This document shows, piece by piece, positions 16,245 through 26,665 of a stretch of 64,000 bases of DNA. Numbering within the stretch: position 1 is the stretch's first letter; each line of letters begins with the position of its first letter. The position numbers and the translations under genes were made by a program. Source of the DNA: Halorubrum salsamenti (lineage in GTDB: Archaea > Halobacteriota > Halobacteria > Halobacteriales > Haloferacaceae). The notes under the pieces were generated by a model. It searched no databases. It was not told where the DNA came from and saw only the letters and a list, made by a program, of their open reading frames with translations. Where the stretch lies: NCBI RefSeq assembly GCF_007671685.1, contig NZ_VCNL01000001.1, forward strand, positions 885,261-949,260. Direction: 5' to 3'.

Positions 16245-16628
16245 TCAGTCTCCGCCGACGTACTCGTCCAACCGCTCGAAGTACGCCTCCCGCGGCACCT
16301 GGTAGGCGGCCCGGTAGTCCACGTCGCCGGCGGCGAACCGCTCCGCGACGTCGACGGCTGCGGCCGCGCCCGCCTCGCGGCCCTCGTACGTCTCCGAAAC
16401 CGCCTCGATCTCGGGCTCTAAGAAGAGGACGACGTGCCACTCGTCGGTGGCGTACTGGCCCGACCCGGGACGGGAATTGCGCGCGCCGTTCGTCAGGTAG
16501 ATCGTCGGGAGACACTCGGACGGGAGGTCGTCGCCGCCGAAGGCGTCCGGGCGGTACACGAGGATCGCCCGGCCGCTCGGCTCCTCGTTCCATACCCGCC
16601 AGCCGTCCGGCAGCGCCTCGAAGCTCAT
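16245..16628 (-). CDS. Conserved haloarchaeal protein, DUF5820-like
   Basis: This is a 127-residue soluble protein starting MSFEALPDGWRVWNEEPSGR, with LPTIYLTNGARNSRPG, EWHVVLFLEPEIEAV and a C-terminal YRAAYQVPREAYFERLDEYV. The pattern fits the haloarchaeal DUF5820 family as I remember it; no activity is known. It follows rqcH on the same strand after 79 nt and precedes purF by about 150 nt, so it may be co-transcribed with rqcH. No metal-binding or catalytic motif is apparent. Confidence 0.72.
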   Translation of the reverse strand: MSFEALPDGWRVWNEEPSGRAILVYRPDAFGGDDLPSECLPTIYLTNGARNSRPGSGQYATDEWHVVLFLEPEIEAVSETYEGREAGAAAAVDVAERFAAGDVDYRAAYQVPREAYFERLDEYVGGD

Positions 16629-16707
16629 GGGCGGAGTCGGGGACGAAGGCTTGAAAGGGTCGCGCTCCGGGCGGGAGAGGGGTTCGGCCGACTCGGCAGC
16701 CGAATTC

Positions 16708-18924
16708 TCAGTCCACGATATCGGAGCCGCCCGAGGGGAGGAACTCCTGCAGCTGGTCGGCGCTGGCCACCTTCCGCACGAACGACTGGTCGGCGAACCG
16801 CTCCTTCAGCTCGCGGTACACCATCATCGCGGCGTCGTTCTGCGCGTACATCCCCGGCTCCAGCGTGACGCTCGACGCCGCGCGGTCGACGATGGCCGAG
16901 GGCGGCCCGCCGATGGCGCGCGTGACCGGCTCGCACTGGACGCCGACGGCGATCCGACAGGGAACGTCCTCGAAGTAGGTGCGGTCGCCGCGGATCACGA
17001 AGCTCCCCTTCTCGATGTACTCGCCGCTCTCGGGCGTCTTCGACACCTGATCGGGCTCGACCATGTACGCGTCGCCCGCGCCGCGCCCGTCCTTCCAGTC
17101 CGACGAGTAGGAGACGGCGAACTGCGCGGCCTCCCGCAGGGTCTCCTCCGAGAAGTCGACCGGATCGGCCGACTCCGAGGGCCCCGCGGCTTTTAAGAGC
17201 GTCACCGGCCCCCCGTGCGCCTGCGTGTGGAAGAACCGGTCGTGTTTGCCCATGTACTTTTTCACCAGCTCCTCGTTCTGGTCGGCGTTGCGCCCGCCGA
17301 TGACGAGGTACCCCGTCGAGGTCCGGAACCAGCGGAACCGCTCGAACCAGTCGTCCGGGCTCCGAATCGGGATGGAGGAGCGCGAGAGCCAGTCGGTCTC
17401 GTACTCCGCTTCGCCGTCGCCGTCTCCTCCCTCACCGTCGCCGCCGTCCCCGTCACTCCCGTCGTCGGTCGCCTCCTTCGCCTCCCACTCGGCCTTCCGC
17501 TCCTTGACCGCCTCCAGCTCTTTCCGGGTCGACTCGATCGCCTCCATCGCGCCCTCCTTCTTCCCCTCGATCCGCTTGGCCTCCTGATAGAGGCGGTCGG
17601 CGTTGACCTCCACGCCCGCGCTCGCGTCGAGCTCGACCCGGGTCGTTCCCCCGTCGTCGCCCTCGTCGTCGAGCTCGACCGTCACCGTTCCCTCGCCGCC
17701 GTCGACGTCGACGACCGCCTCCGCCGCCGGGATCCCGCGCTCCGCGCCCGCGTCGAGGGTCTCCGAGATCTCGTCCCAAGGCACGTCGTTCTCGCGGGCC
17801 TCCCGCACCGTCGAGAGCACCTCGTCGACGAGGTCGTACTGAGCGTACAGCAGTTCCGCGCGCTCTCGCTCCGCCTCGGCCTGCTCCTCGAACCCGTCGA
17901 TCGCCCCTTTCTGCTGTTCGATGATCCGCTCCTGTTTGGCGATCTCCTCCTCGAAGTCGGGGCGAGAGGCGCTCGCGTCCGCGGGGGCCTCGCCGGCCTC
18001 GGTATCTTCGCTTTCGAGCCGGTAGAAGTACTCGTCGACGGCGGCGTTGAAGGAGTCGAAGCCGACGCTCGGGAGCCCCTCGTGTTCGGAGAGCGGGAAG
18101 GGGGTGACGTCGACGACGCGAGGGTCACGCTCCTCGTCCGACTCGGCCTCCCCGTCTCCGTCCCCTCCGTCGAGTTCCTCCTCGTACACCCGCGGGTCGA
18201 TGTCGCCGGAGCGGAGCCGCTCGCCGATTCGTTCGAGCGCCTCGTGGAGCGCGCGAAGGTGATCGTCGGTGGCCTCGTCGACGGGGAGCGTCTTCTCGAC
18301 GCCCGCGCGAGTGCACACCTCCTCGGCGTAAAGCCCGCCGAGGTTGAGCTGGGTCGCCAGCGTCCGCACCACGTCGCTGTCGGACTCGCGCATGTGCCTT
18401 TTAAATCCGCCGAGGCTGACGTCGAGCGGGTTGAGCCGCGAGGCCGGGTACTCGTACCGCGAGCCGGGCGCGACGGTTCGGGACTTGAGCCGGACCGTCG
18501 ACAGAGACCCGACGACCTCGCCGGTCTCGTCGAGCGCGGCGACGTTCCCCTGCCCGAACAGCTCGGCGACGAGCGTCGTGTTCTGGTCCTCGCGCTCGAA
18601 CTCGAACGTGAGGATCCGGTCGAACTCGTACTGCTCGACGCCCGCGAAGTCGGCGCCGGACATGCGGTTGCGCAGCATCTTCGCGAAGTTCGGCGGCCGC
18701 CCGGGCGCGTCGGCGACGTGTTCGGCGTCCGCGACGTGAGCGCGTTTGACGTCGCCCACCTCGATCATGAGCTCGACCCGTCCGCGGTCGAAGTCGCGGA
18801 GCTTCAGCCGGAGCAGGTCGTCGTCGTAGAGGTACGCCTTGTCGACCTTCGCGCCCTCGTACCGATTGAGCTCGGTGACGAGCGCGCCGAGGTCGATGCT
18901 CGACAGCTCCCGCTTCTGGTCCAT
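16708..18924 (-). CDS. rqcH: Ribosome rescue factor RqcH (NFACT family)
   Basis: RqcH/NEMF/Rqc2 proteins bind the large ribosomal subunit carrying a stalled nascent chain and recruit tRNA to add C-terminal tails. The 738-residue product has the NFACT-N domain (MDQKRELSSIDLGALVTELN, and RPPNFAKMLRNRMSGADF near residue 85). A long coiled-coil part spans about residues 310-500 (EKEEIAKQ-type heptads, IESTRKELEAVKERKAEWEA). The NFACT-R domain is near residue 535 (WFRTSTGYLVIGGRNADQNE, then HAHGGP-like QAHGGPVTLLK). Acidic inserts at about 205-225 and 475-495 are halophilic additions. Length and order match the archaeal family. Confidence 0.95.
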   Translation of the reverse strand: MDQKRELSSIDLGALVTELNRYEGAKVDKAYLYDDDLLRLKLRDFDRGRVELMIEVGDVKRAHVADAEHVADAPGRPPNFAKMLRNRMSGADFAGVEQYEFDRILTFEFEREDQNTTLVAELFGQGNVAALDETGEVVGSLSTVRLKSRTVAPGSRYEYPASRLNPLDVSLGGFKRHMRESDSDVVRTLATQLNLGGLYAEEVCTRAGVEKTLPVDEATDDHLRALHEALERIGERLRSGDIDPRVYEEELDGGDGDGEAESDEERDPRVVDVTPFPLSEHEGLPSVGFDSFNAAVDEYFYRLESEDTEAGEAPADASASRPDFEEEIAKQERIIEQQKGAIDGFEEQAEAERERAELLYAQYDLVDEVLSTVREARENDVPWDEISETLDAGAERGIPAAEAVVDVDGGEGTVTVELDDEGDDGGTTRVELDASAGVEVNADRLYQEAKRIEGKKEGAMEAIESTRKELEAVKERKAEWEAKEATDDGSDGDGGDGEGGDGDGEAEYETDWLSRSSIPIRSPDDWFERFRWFRTSTGYLVIGGRNADQNEELVKKYMGKHDRFFHTQAHGGPVTLLKAAGPSESADPVDFSEETLREAAQFAVSYSSDWKDGRGAGDAYMVEPDQVSKTPESGEYIEKGSFVIRGDRTYFEDVPCRIAVGVQCEPVTRAIGGPPSAIVDRAASSVTLEPGMYAQNDAAMMVYRELKERFADQSFVRKVASADQLQEFLPSGGSDIVD

Positions 18925-19002
18925 ACTCCAAGGAGACAGCCGGCCCGGAAAAAGGCGTGTCGTTGTGCGGACGGGCGGCCGAGCGATCGCGCCCGGAGTC
19001 GC

Positions 19003-20760
19003 CTACAGCCGCTTCGAGACGTACGGCCCGTCCTGGTGGTAGCCGAGTTTATTCCGGTAGTACTCGCGGGCGCCGATGCCGGAGATGATCGCCATCTTGC
19101 GGTAGCCGGCGTCGCGGGCGAGTTCCTCGGCGCGTTCGAGGAGCTTCGTCCCGTACCCCCGGTGCTGCCAGTCGCCGTCGCCGCCGATGGCGACCTCGCT
19201 GCCGTACACGTGGAGTTCGCGGATCAGCGCGGCGTCCGCCAGCTCGCGCCGGATCGCGTCGTCCTCGGTACCGGGGGCGCCGGGCTGGCCGGGCGCGAAG
19301 GAGGGGAACCGCAGGCGACAGAACCCGACGAGCAGGTCGCGAACGGGGTCCTCGAAGGAGATGAAGTGTTCCGTCCCGCCGCCGGCCTCGTAGGTGGTCA
19401 CGTCGAGTTCCACGTCGTCCGGGTCCGGATCGGCGTCGTTGTGGCCGACCTCGCGGGCGCGGATGTCGCGCTGGGTGATCCCCTTCTCCTCGGCCCGCTG
19501 GTCGGCGAGCTGCCGGAGGTTCGACTTCCAGACGCCGCCCTCGATGAAGTCGGCGGGGATGTCGCGCTGGACGCGCTGGAGCCGCGTGTACTTCGGGATG
19601 TGGTCCATCGCCTCCGCGACCACGTCGGCCGCCTCCTCGTTCGAGAGCGGCTCGAACGAGTCCTGCCGCCACCGGTCGTACACGCGGGTCCCCTCGACGA
19701 CGAGGGTCGGGTAGATCTTGAGGTAGTCCGGCCGCCAGTCGGGGTTCTCGAACAGCTGCCGGAAGTCCTCGACACACATCTCCCGCGTCATCCCGGGCTG
19801 GCCCGGCATCATGTGGAAGCCGACCTTGAACGCGGCGTCGCGGAGCCGGCGGTTGGCGTTGCGGGAGGCCTCGTTGCCGTGCCCGCGGTGCATCTCGCGG
19901 TTGATCCGCTCGTAGGTGGTCTGGACGCCGACCTCGACTTTGGTGCCGCCCAGATCGAGCATGCGGTCGATCTGCTCGGGGTCGCACCAGTCCGGCTTCG
20001 TCTCGAAGGTAGTGCCGATGTTGCGGATCTCGTTGGTCTCGTTCTCGGCGATCACGTCCTCGAGGTACTCGAACTCGGTCTCCTCGGGAGCGGGAGCGAA
20101 CGACTCCTCCTCGGCGGGCTCGGGCTCCTTCTCGAGGTCGTAGTCGTTCATCGCCTGTAAGGCGCGCTTCACGAACCACTCCTGGTAGTCGTGCGAGCGC
20201 GCGGTCATCGTCCCGCCCATCAGGATGAGCTCCACTTTGTCGACCGGGTGACCGATCTTCCGGAGCTGTTCGAGCCGGAGCGTGACCTGCCCGTACGGGT
20301 CGTAGTCGTTCTGCTCGCCCCGTGCCGCGGCGGGCTCGTGGCCCGTGTACGACTGCGCCGAGGAGAACTCCGAGGCCGGCCCGCCGGGACAGTAGAGGCA
20401 CTTCCCGTGCGGGCAGAGCTTCGGCGAGGTCATGATCGCCACCGGCGAGACGCCGGAGGCGGTCCGGACCGGCTTCCGCTGAACGACCTCGATCACGTCG
20501 TCGCGGGCCTCCGTGGGCGCGTGGTCCAGAATCTCGGTGTTCTTCGGGACTTTCGGGGAGCCGAACTCCGAGCAGGCGTCGAGCTTGGCGGACTCCAGAT
20601 CGTCGCGGTCGATCTCTCCCGCGAGGATCCGGTCGACGAGGTGCTCGCAGGTCCGGACGAAGGCCTCGGGCTCGGCGTCGGACTCTCCGGTGCCGGACTC
20701 CGCTCCGGCGTCGCCGCCATCGCTCTCGGCGTCCGTGTCACCTGCCGCGTCTGTACTCAT
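19003..20760 (-). CDS. elp3: Elp3-type tRNA uridine(34) acetyltransferase (radical SAM + GNAT)
   Basis: Archaeal Elp3 makes 5-carboxymethyluridine at the tRNA wobble position from acetyl-CoA and SAM. The 585-residue protein starts [20 protein letters not shown], an acidic head. The radical-SAM cluster motif [12 protein letters not shown] (Cx4Cx2C) is near residue 118, followed by [11 protein letters not shown] and the GNAT acetyltransferase domain ([20 protein letters not shown]) near the C-terminus. The open frame continues upstream to 21084, but that part is antisense to thiC. The ATG at 20760 gives the family start. It is divergent from thiC. Confidence 0.95.
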   Translation of the reverse strand: MSTDAAGDTDAESDGGDAGAESGTGESDAEPEAFVRTCEHLVDRILAGEIDRDDLESAKLDACSEFGSPKVPKNTEILDHAPTEARDDVIEVVQRKPVRTASGVSPVAIMTSPKLCPHGKCLYCPGGPASEFSSAQSYTGHEPAAARGEQNDYDPYGQVTLRLEQLRKIGHPVDKVELILMGGTMTARSHDYQEWFVKRALQAMNDYDLEKEPEPAEEESFAPAPEETEFEYLEDVIAENETNEIRNIGTTFETKPDWCDPEQIDRMLDLGGTKVEVGVQTTYERINREMHRGHGNEASRNANRRLRDAAFKVGFHMMPGQPGMTREMCVEDFRQLFENPDWRPDYLKIYPTLVVEGTRVYDRWRQDSFEPLSNEEAADVVAEAMDHIPKYTRLQRVQRDIPADFIEGGVWKSNLRQLADQRAEEKGITQRDIRAREVGHNDADPDPDDVELDVTTYEAGGGTEHFISFEDPVRDLLVGFCRLRFPSFAPGQPGAPGTEDDAIRRELADAALIRELHVYGSEVAIGGDGDWQHRGYGTKLLERAEELARDAGYRKMAIISGIGAREYYRNKLGYHQDGPYVSKRL

Positions 20761-20840
20761 TACCCTTCGATCGACGGGTTTCGGGGTTAAGCGTGTCGCA
20801 CCCGCGTCCCGTAGAGCGTCGTCGAACCGTCTACCCCAGA

Positions 20841-22330
<1,490 letters not shown>

Positions 22331-22405
22331 TTCGCTCTCGGACACTCCTCGCGATCGCCGACCGGATCCGCCCGTTTTAGGTCGACCGGACCGTACCACG
22401 GGAGC

Positions 22406-23929
22406 GTGCTACGCAAGGACCTCCTGCGCGTCTCCCGCGCGGGCGGCGGCTACCGCCCGCGCTTCGCGACCCGCGAGCACCGCCCGCTCGCGGCGCGGGT
22501 GCTCGGGACCTTCGAGGCGCACGTCGGGGAGCGGCGCGGCGACCTCGACGACACGCTGGCGGCGCTGGAGGCCGACGCCGGCGACGAGCGCTCCGGCGGC
22601 GACTTCAAGCTCGTCCGGGGGCTCGCCGCCTTAGTCGAGCGCGAGTGCGCCTTCGAGACGCGAGCCCCGGTCCCGCCGCGTCGCGTCCGGCGGGCCGCGT
22701 TCGAGGCCGCGGAGGCGGTGGGCGTCGCGAGCGAGTCCGAGCGCGAGACCGCGGTCGACCGCGCCGCCGACGCGCTCGGGATCGACTCGGGAGACGTCGA
22801 GGCGTCGCTGTACGCCGACCGCGACGTCAACGAAGTCCTCGTGGACGCCGACGTGCGTTGGGACCCCGACGCCCTCCTCGAACAGTACGACCTCTCCCTG
22901 GCCCAGACCGCCCTCTTCGACGCCACCGAGGTCCGGGTGCGGTCGAACGACCCGAAGCGGATCGTCTCCGCCGTCAAGCGCCTGCGTCTGATGTACGAGC
23001 TGGAGAAGACCCCCGAGGGACGGGAGCTGGTGGTCACCGGCCCGGACGCCTTATTCTCGCGCACCCGTCGCTACGGGACCGCGTTCGCGCGACTGCTCCG
23101 GACCGTCGCGGAGTCGGCGGACTGGTCGCTAGAGGCGACGATCGACGACCGCGGCCGCGAGCGCACCATGCGCCTCTCCGACGGCGACGTGACGGTGCCG
23201 GGCGTCGAGCCGGTCGCGGAGCCCGACTTCGACAGCGGGGTCGAGGCCGACTTCGCCGGGCGGTTCCGCGGGCTCGACCTCGACTGGACCCTCGTGCGCG
23301 AGCCGGAGCCGCTCGAGACCGGAACCCGGGTGATGATCCCGGACTTCGCGTTCGACTACGACCACGCCGACTTCCGGCTGTTCTTCGAGGTGATGGGCTT
23401 TTGGACCCCCGAGTACGTCGAGAAGAAGCTCTCCCAGCTCGCCGACGTGGAGGACGTGGACCTCCTGGTCGCCGTCGACGAGAGCCTCGGCGTCGGCGAG
23501 GAGATCGCCGCGCGCGACCACCGCGTGGTGAGCTACTCGGGGACCGTCCGCGTGAAGGCGATCGTCGACGTGCTCCGCGAGTACGAGGCCGAGTTCGTCG
23601 CCGACGCGGCCGCCGAGCTTCCCGCGTCGCTCTCGCCCGACGCCGACGCGATCGGGCTCGACGACCTCGCCGCCGACCGGGGAGTCAGCGTCGAGGCGAT
23701 CGAGGACAAGTCGTTCCCCGACCACGAGCGGATCGGTCGGACGCTCGTGCGGCCCGCGGTGTTGGAGGCGGCGGGCGAGGGGATCGAGGCGGGGATGGAT
23801 CTGGCGGCCGCCGAGGCGGTCCTCGACGACCACGGGATCGACGACGCCAGCGCCGCGCTCTCGCGGCTCGGCTACCGAGTCGAGTGGGAGGGGCTCGGCG
23901 GCGGGACGGTGCGGGAGAAATCGGAATAG
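22406..23929 (+). CDS. bax1: Bax1-type nuclease (DUF790), partner of XPB helicase
   Basis: Bax1 is an archaeal endonuclease that binds the XPB helicase and cuts near the junction of bubble or fork DNA. The 507-residue product begins with GTG (LRKDLLRVSRAGGGYRPRF). It has the family core FRLFFEVMGFWTPEYVEKKL near residue 325, preceded by VMIPDFAFDY; together these form the PD-(D/E)XK-like nuclease site. XPB itself is normally a direct neighbour in archaea but is not present here: thiC lies upstream and repeat E3 downstream. It may be elsewhere in the genome. The GTG is supported by the start of similarity. Confidence 0.88.
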   Translation: MLRKDLLRVSRAGGGYRPRFATREHRPLAARVLGTFEAHVGERRGDLDDTLAALEADAGDERSGGDFKLVRGLAALVERECAFETRAPVPPRRVRRAAFEAAEAVGVASESERETAVDRAADALGIDSGDVEASLYADRDVNEVLVDADVRWDPDALLEQYDLSLAQTALFDATEVRVRSNDPKRIVSAVKRLRLMYELEKTPEGRELVVTGPDALFSRTRRYGTAFARLLRTVAESADWSLEATIDDRGRERTMRLSDGDVTVPGVEPVAEPDFDSGVEADFAGRFRGLDLDWTLVREPEPLETGTRVMIPDFAFDYDHADFRLFFEVMGFWTPEYVEKKLSQLADVEDVDLLVAVDESLGVGEEIAARDHRVVSYSGTVRVKAIVDVLREYEAEFVADAAAELPASLSPDADAIGLDDLAADRGVSVEAIEDKSFPDHERIGRTLVRPAVLEAAGEGIEAGMDLAAAEAVLDDHGIDDASAALSRLGYRVEWEGLGGGTVREKSE

Positions 23930-23944
23930 CGTATTTAAACCAGT

Positions 23945-24205
23945 ACGGTGGCGCGTGCCGCCGAGCGCCCAGCGGGCGCGAGGGGCACGCGCGAGGGAGT
24001 CAGTCGCCGGAGCGAAGCGGAGGCGACTGACGAGGCTGGGGAGGTGTGAGGTGCTGTGCGGTCGCGGTCGGGTGAGACTCAAAGGGGCAGCCGCGAGGCG
24101 GGCACAGGCGACGTAAGCACCGCAGGGAGTGAGCGGAGCGAACGACTGAGGAGCGCAACGAGCGTGTGCCCGCCTCGCGGCTGGGGCTTTGGAGGTGGTC
24201 ACCGT
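23945..24205 (+). repeat. Structured repeat E3 (candidate noncoding RNA or MITE-like element)
   Basis: The closing helix is ACGGTG (23945-23950) with CACCGT (24200-24205). P1 is GGCGCGTGCC/GGCACGCGC with inner GCGCCC-agc-GGGCGC. P2 is TCAGTCGCC/GGCGACTGA. P3 is a perfect 19-bp stem, 24088-24106 with 24165-24183 (CAGCCGCGAGGCGGGCACA and its complement). The P3 loop holds the shared GACGTAAGCACCGCAGGGAG block. A TATA-like gtatttaaac (23931-23940) starts just after the bax1 stop. It fills the 354 bp between convergent bax1 and the PUA-like gene. Short open frames here are not credible proteins. Confidence 0.6.
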
Positions 24206-24283
24206 CGATCAGTAGCCACCCGCGTATGGCCGAGCGGGAATTAACCATTTATAAATAACAAAACGATTCATCGCCGCGGTCCG

Positions 24284-24829
24284 TCACTCCACGATCGGCA
24301 GGTCCGCGCGGCTCCCCTTCGGCACCACCGACCGCAATTCGTCGTAGAGGTACAGTCCGACGCCGATCGGCTCCTGCTCGCCGGCTATCTCGTGGGTCGC
24401 GATCAGGTACCCCCAGTCGCCGTTCCACTCGGGGAGGTCCTGGTCGTCGCCGGCCATAAAGGTCACAGCGCGCTCGGGATCGAGTTCGATGACGTTCTTC
24501 GTCGCGAGATCGCCGAACCGGGTGGCCGCCCGGGTCGTCGGCTTCCAGTGTTCCTGTCGCGTCCGGAGGAAAGTCATCCCGATCGCCTCCACTTCGCTGG
24601 GGTCCGTCGCCTCGCCGTTGAAGATCCAGACCTTCCCCGCGCCCTTCTCCCAGAAGCTGTACCCCTCGAAGACGCTCGGCTCGATCCCGAACCGCTCCTC
24701 CCACCAGTCGATTACCTCCTCGCGGCTCGCTCGCCCCTCGACCTCGCGGTCGGCGGGGGTTTCGGGGAGGCGGTCGAACTGCTGGCCGTCGTTGGTGGGA
24801 GCGCCGTCGGCGTTCGCATCGTCGCTCAT
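24284..24829 (-). CDS. PUA-like RNA-binding protein partner of the adjacent m5C methyltransferase
   Basis: The 181-residue product resembles the C-terminal PUA-like domain of NOL1/NOP2/Sun RNA methyltransferases. The visible landmarks are EHWKPTTRAATRFGDLATKN, ERAVTFMAGDDQDLPEW and IGVGLYLYDELRSVVPKGSR. The start overlaps the stop of the methyltransferase gene by ATGA, so translation is coupled. In other archaea the two parts can be one protein; here they are split into consecutive genes and probably act together on tRNA or rRNA. The first 40 residues are acidic. I rate the domain assignment as likely, from motif pattern only. Confidence 0.72.
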   Translation of the reverse strand: MSDDANADGAPTNDGQQFDRLPETPADREVEGRASREEVIDWWEERFGIEPSVFEGYSFWEKGAGKVWIFNGEATDPSEVEAIGMTFLRTRQEHWKPTTRAATRFGDLATKNVIELDPERAVTFMAGDDQDLPEWNGDWGYLIATHEIAGEQEPIGVGLYLYDELRSVVPKGSRADLPIVE

Positions 24830-25770
24830 GCGCCCACCTCCTCGTCGTCGGCCGCGGTCTCGTCGCCGCCGACACGAAGCTTCGCACAGAAGAACCCGCC
24901 CGTGTCGTTGTGGTGCGGGTAGACGCGGTGCGCGCGCCTCACCGACTCGTCGTACGTCTCCCCCTCCCACTCGGTCACGCCGGGGACCGTGTCGAGCGGG
25001 AGGTCGAACTCGACGATCTCGCAGTCCTCCGCCTCCAAGACGTGGTCGAGCACCGCCTCGTTCTCCTCGGGCGCGAACGTGCAGGTGGAGTAGACGACGG
25101 TGCCGCCGGGGCGAGTCGCCTGCACCGCGCGCGCCAGGATCCCCTTCTGGATCCCGGCGACCGCGTGGACGTGATCGAGGGTCCACTGGTCGACCACGTC
25201 CGGGTTCTTGCGGCAGGTGCCCTCACAGGAGCAGGGGGCGTCGACGAGGGCCCGGTCGAACTCGTCGAACGCGAGCGGCTTCGTCGAGAAGTTGCGCGCG
25301 TCCTGGTTCGTGACGATCGCGTTCGTGATCCCGAGGCGCTCGGCGTTGTGCCGGAGCGCGGAGAGCCGCCCGAGGTTGTTGTCGTTGGCGACGACCGTCC
25401 CCTCGTCGTCCATCGCGTCCGCGATCTGGGTGGTCTTGCTCCCGGGCGCCGCGCAGGCGTCCCAGACGCGCTCTCCGGGCTGCGGGTCGAGCGCGAGACC
25501 GGGCAAGACGGAGACCTCCTCCTGCCCGTGGGTCCAGCCGTGGACGTACGGCCAGTTCCCGCCGGGGTTGCCGTCCGGGAGTCGAAAGAGACCGTCGTGC
25601 CAGTCGACGGGGTCGTAGGCCACGCCCTCGTCGTCGAAGGCCTCGCGGACGCGGGCCGGCGAGGCCGCCATCTCGTTCACGCGGACGACCGACGGCAGCG
25701 GCCGGTCGCAGGCCGCGCGGAACGCCGCGACGTCGTCGACGAGCGGCTCGTACCGCTCTAACGGATTCAT
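24826..25770 (-). CDS. RsmB/NOP2-type RNA cytosine-C5 methyltransferase
   Basis: Family members transfer a methyl group from SAM to C5 of cytosine in tRNA or rRNA. The 314-residue protein has the SAM-binding motif VWDACAAPGSKTTQIADAM. It has the two catalytic cysteines in the expected places: motif IV DAPCSCEGTCRKN and motif VI VVYSTCTFAPEENE. The C-terminus ends GGFFCAKLRVG plus a short acidic tail, without the PUA-like domain, which is encoded by the next gene (ATGA overlap). The ATG at 25770 (MNPLERYEPLVDDV) is chosen; frame upstream of it is not similar. It is divergent from the PAC2 gene. Confidence 0.92.
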   Translation of the reverse strand: MNPLERYEPLVDDVAAFRAACDRPLPSVVRVNEMAASPARVREAFDDEGVAYDPVDWHDGLFRLPDGNPGGNWPYVHGWTHGQEEVSVLPGLALDPQPGERVWDACAAPGSKTTQIADAMDDEGTVVANDNNLGRLSALRHNAERLGITNAIVTNQDARNFSTKPLAFDEFDRALVDAPCSCEGTCRKNPDVVDQWTLDHVHAVAGIQKGILARAVQATRPGGTVVYSTCTFAPEENEAVLDHVLEAEDCEIVEFDLPLDTVPGVTEWEGETYDESVRRAHRVYPHHNDTGGFFCAKLRVGGDETAADDEEVGA

Positions 25771-25885
25771 GGCGCCTCTTGCGCGCCGGGCGGTTAGTCG
25801 GTTTCGGGACGGGGGCGAGCCGGCGCCACGCGCGATCGCCTCCTCGCGCCCCACCTTTAGGTCGCTGCCCGGTGTACGCGAGCGC

Positions 25886-26626
25886 ATGGCACGCATATCC
25901 GTACTCGACGACGAGGTGTCGCTGGACGAGCCGTCGCTGGTCGAGGGGTTTCCCGGGGTCGGCCTCGTCGGCAAGATCGCGACCGACCACATGATCGAGA
26001 CCCACGAGATGGTCCACTACGCGAACGTCCACTGCGACGGGCTCCCGCGGGTGGCCGTCTACCGCGAGGACGACCGGGCGCTGACGACGCCCGTGCGGCT
26101 GTACGCCGACGAGGAGCTCGACCTCGTCGCCCTCCGCAGCGACGTACCGGTGAGCCCCGGCGCCGCGACCGAGGTCGCCGGCTGTCTGGAGAGCTGGTTC
26201 GCAGAGACCGTGACGTTCCCGATCTTCCTCTCCGGGCTCGGCCGCGAGAAGGACGAGGCGCCGCCCGACCTGTACGGCGTCGCGACCGGGAACGGCGGCG
26301 ACGCGCTCTCGCGCGCGGAGGTCGAAGACCCGCCGGAGTCGGGGCTCGTCTCCGGCCCGACCGGCGCGATGCTCGCGGAGTCGCTAGAGCACGGCCGCGA
26401 CGCCGTCGGGCTCATCGTCGAGTCCGACCCGCAGTTCCCCGACCCGGAGGCGGCGCGGATCCTCATCCGCGACGGCATCGATCCGATCGCCGGGACGGAG
26501 ACGCCCACCGAGGGGCTCGTCGATCAGGCGGAAGAGATCCGAAACGCGAAGCAGGCGTTCGCGAAGCGGATGCAGGAGGCGACCGAGGAGAGCTCGCAGG
26601 CGGAGCCGCTGAAGATGTTCCAGTGA
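25886..26626 (+). CDS. PAC2 family protein (proteasome-assembly-chaperone-like)
   Basis: PAC2-family proteins in eukaryotes help assemble the proteasome alpha ring. Archaeal members such as PbaB have been proposed to be similar chaperones. The 246-residue product has the family N-terminus SLVEGFPGVGLVGKIATDHM, then TFPIFLSGLGREKDEAPPDL and the conserved SGPTGAMLAESLEHGRDAVG. It ends in a charged helix (AEEIRNAKQAFAKRMQEATE). A TATA-like ctttag lies 26-31 nt upstream of the ATG. It is divergent from the RNA methyltransferase and convergent with menF. Confidence 0.9.
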   Translation: MARISVLDDEVSLDEPSLVEGFPGVGLVGKIATDHMIETHEMVHYANVHCDGLPRVAVYREDDRALTTPVRLYADEELDLVALRSDVPVSPGAATEVAGCLESWFAETVTFPIFLSGLGREKDEAPPDLYGVATGNGGDALSRAEVEDPPESGLVSGPTGAMLAESLEHGRDAVGLIVESDPQFPDPEAARILIRDGIDPIAGTETPTEGLVDQAEEIRNAKQAFAKRMQEATEESSQAEPLKMFQ

Positions 26627-26665
26627 GGGGCGGCGGTGTTCGGCGCCCCCTCCGGGAGCGCCCCT

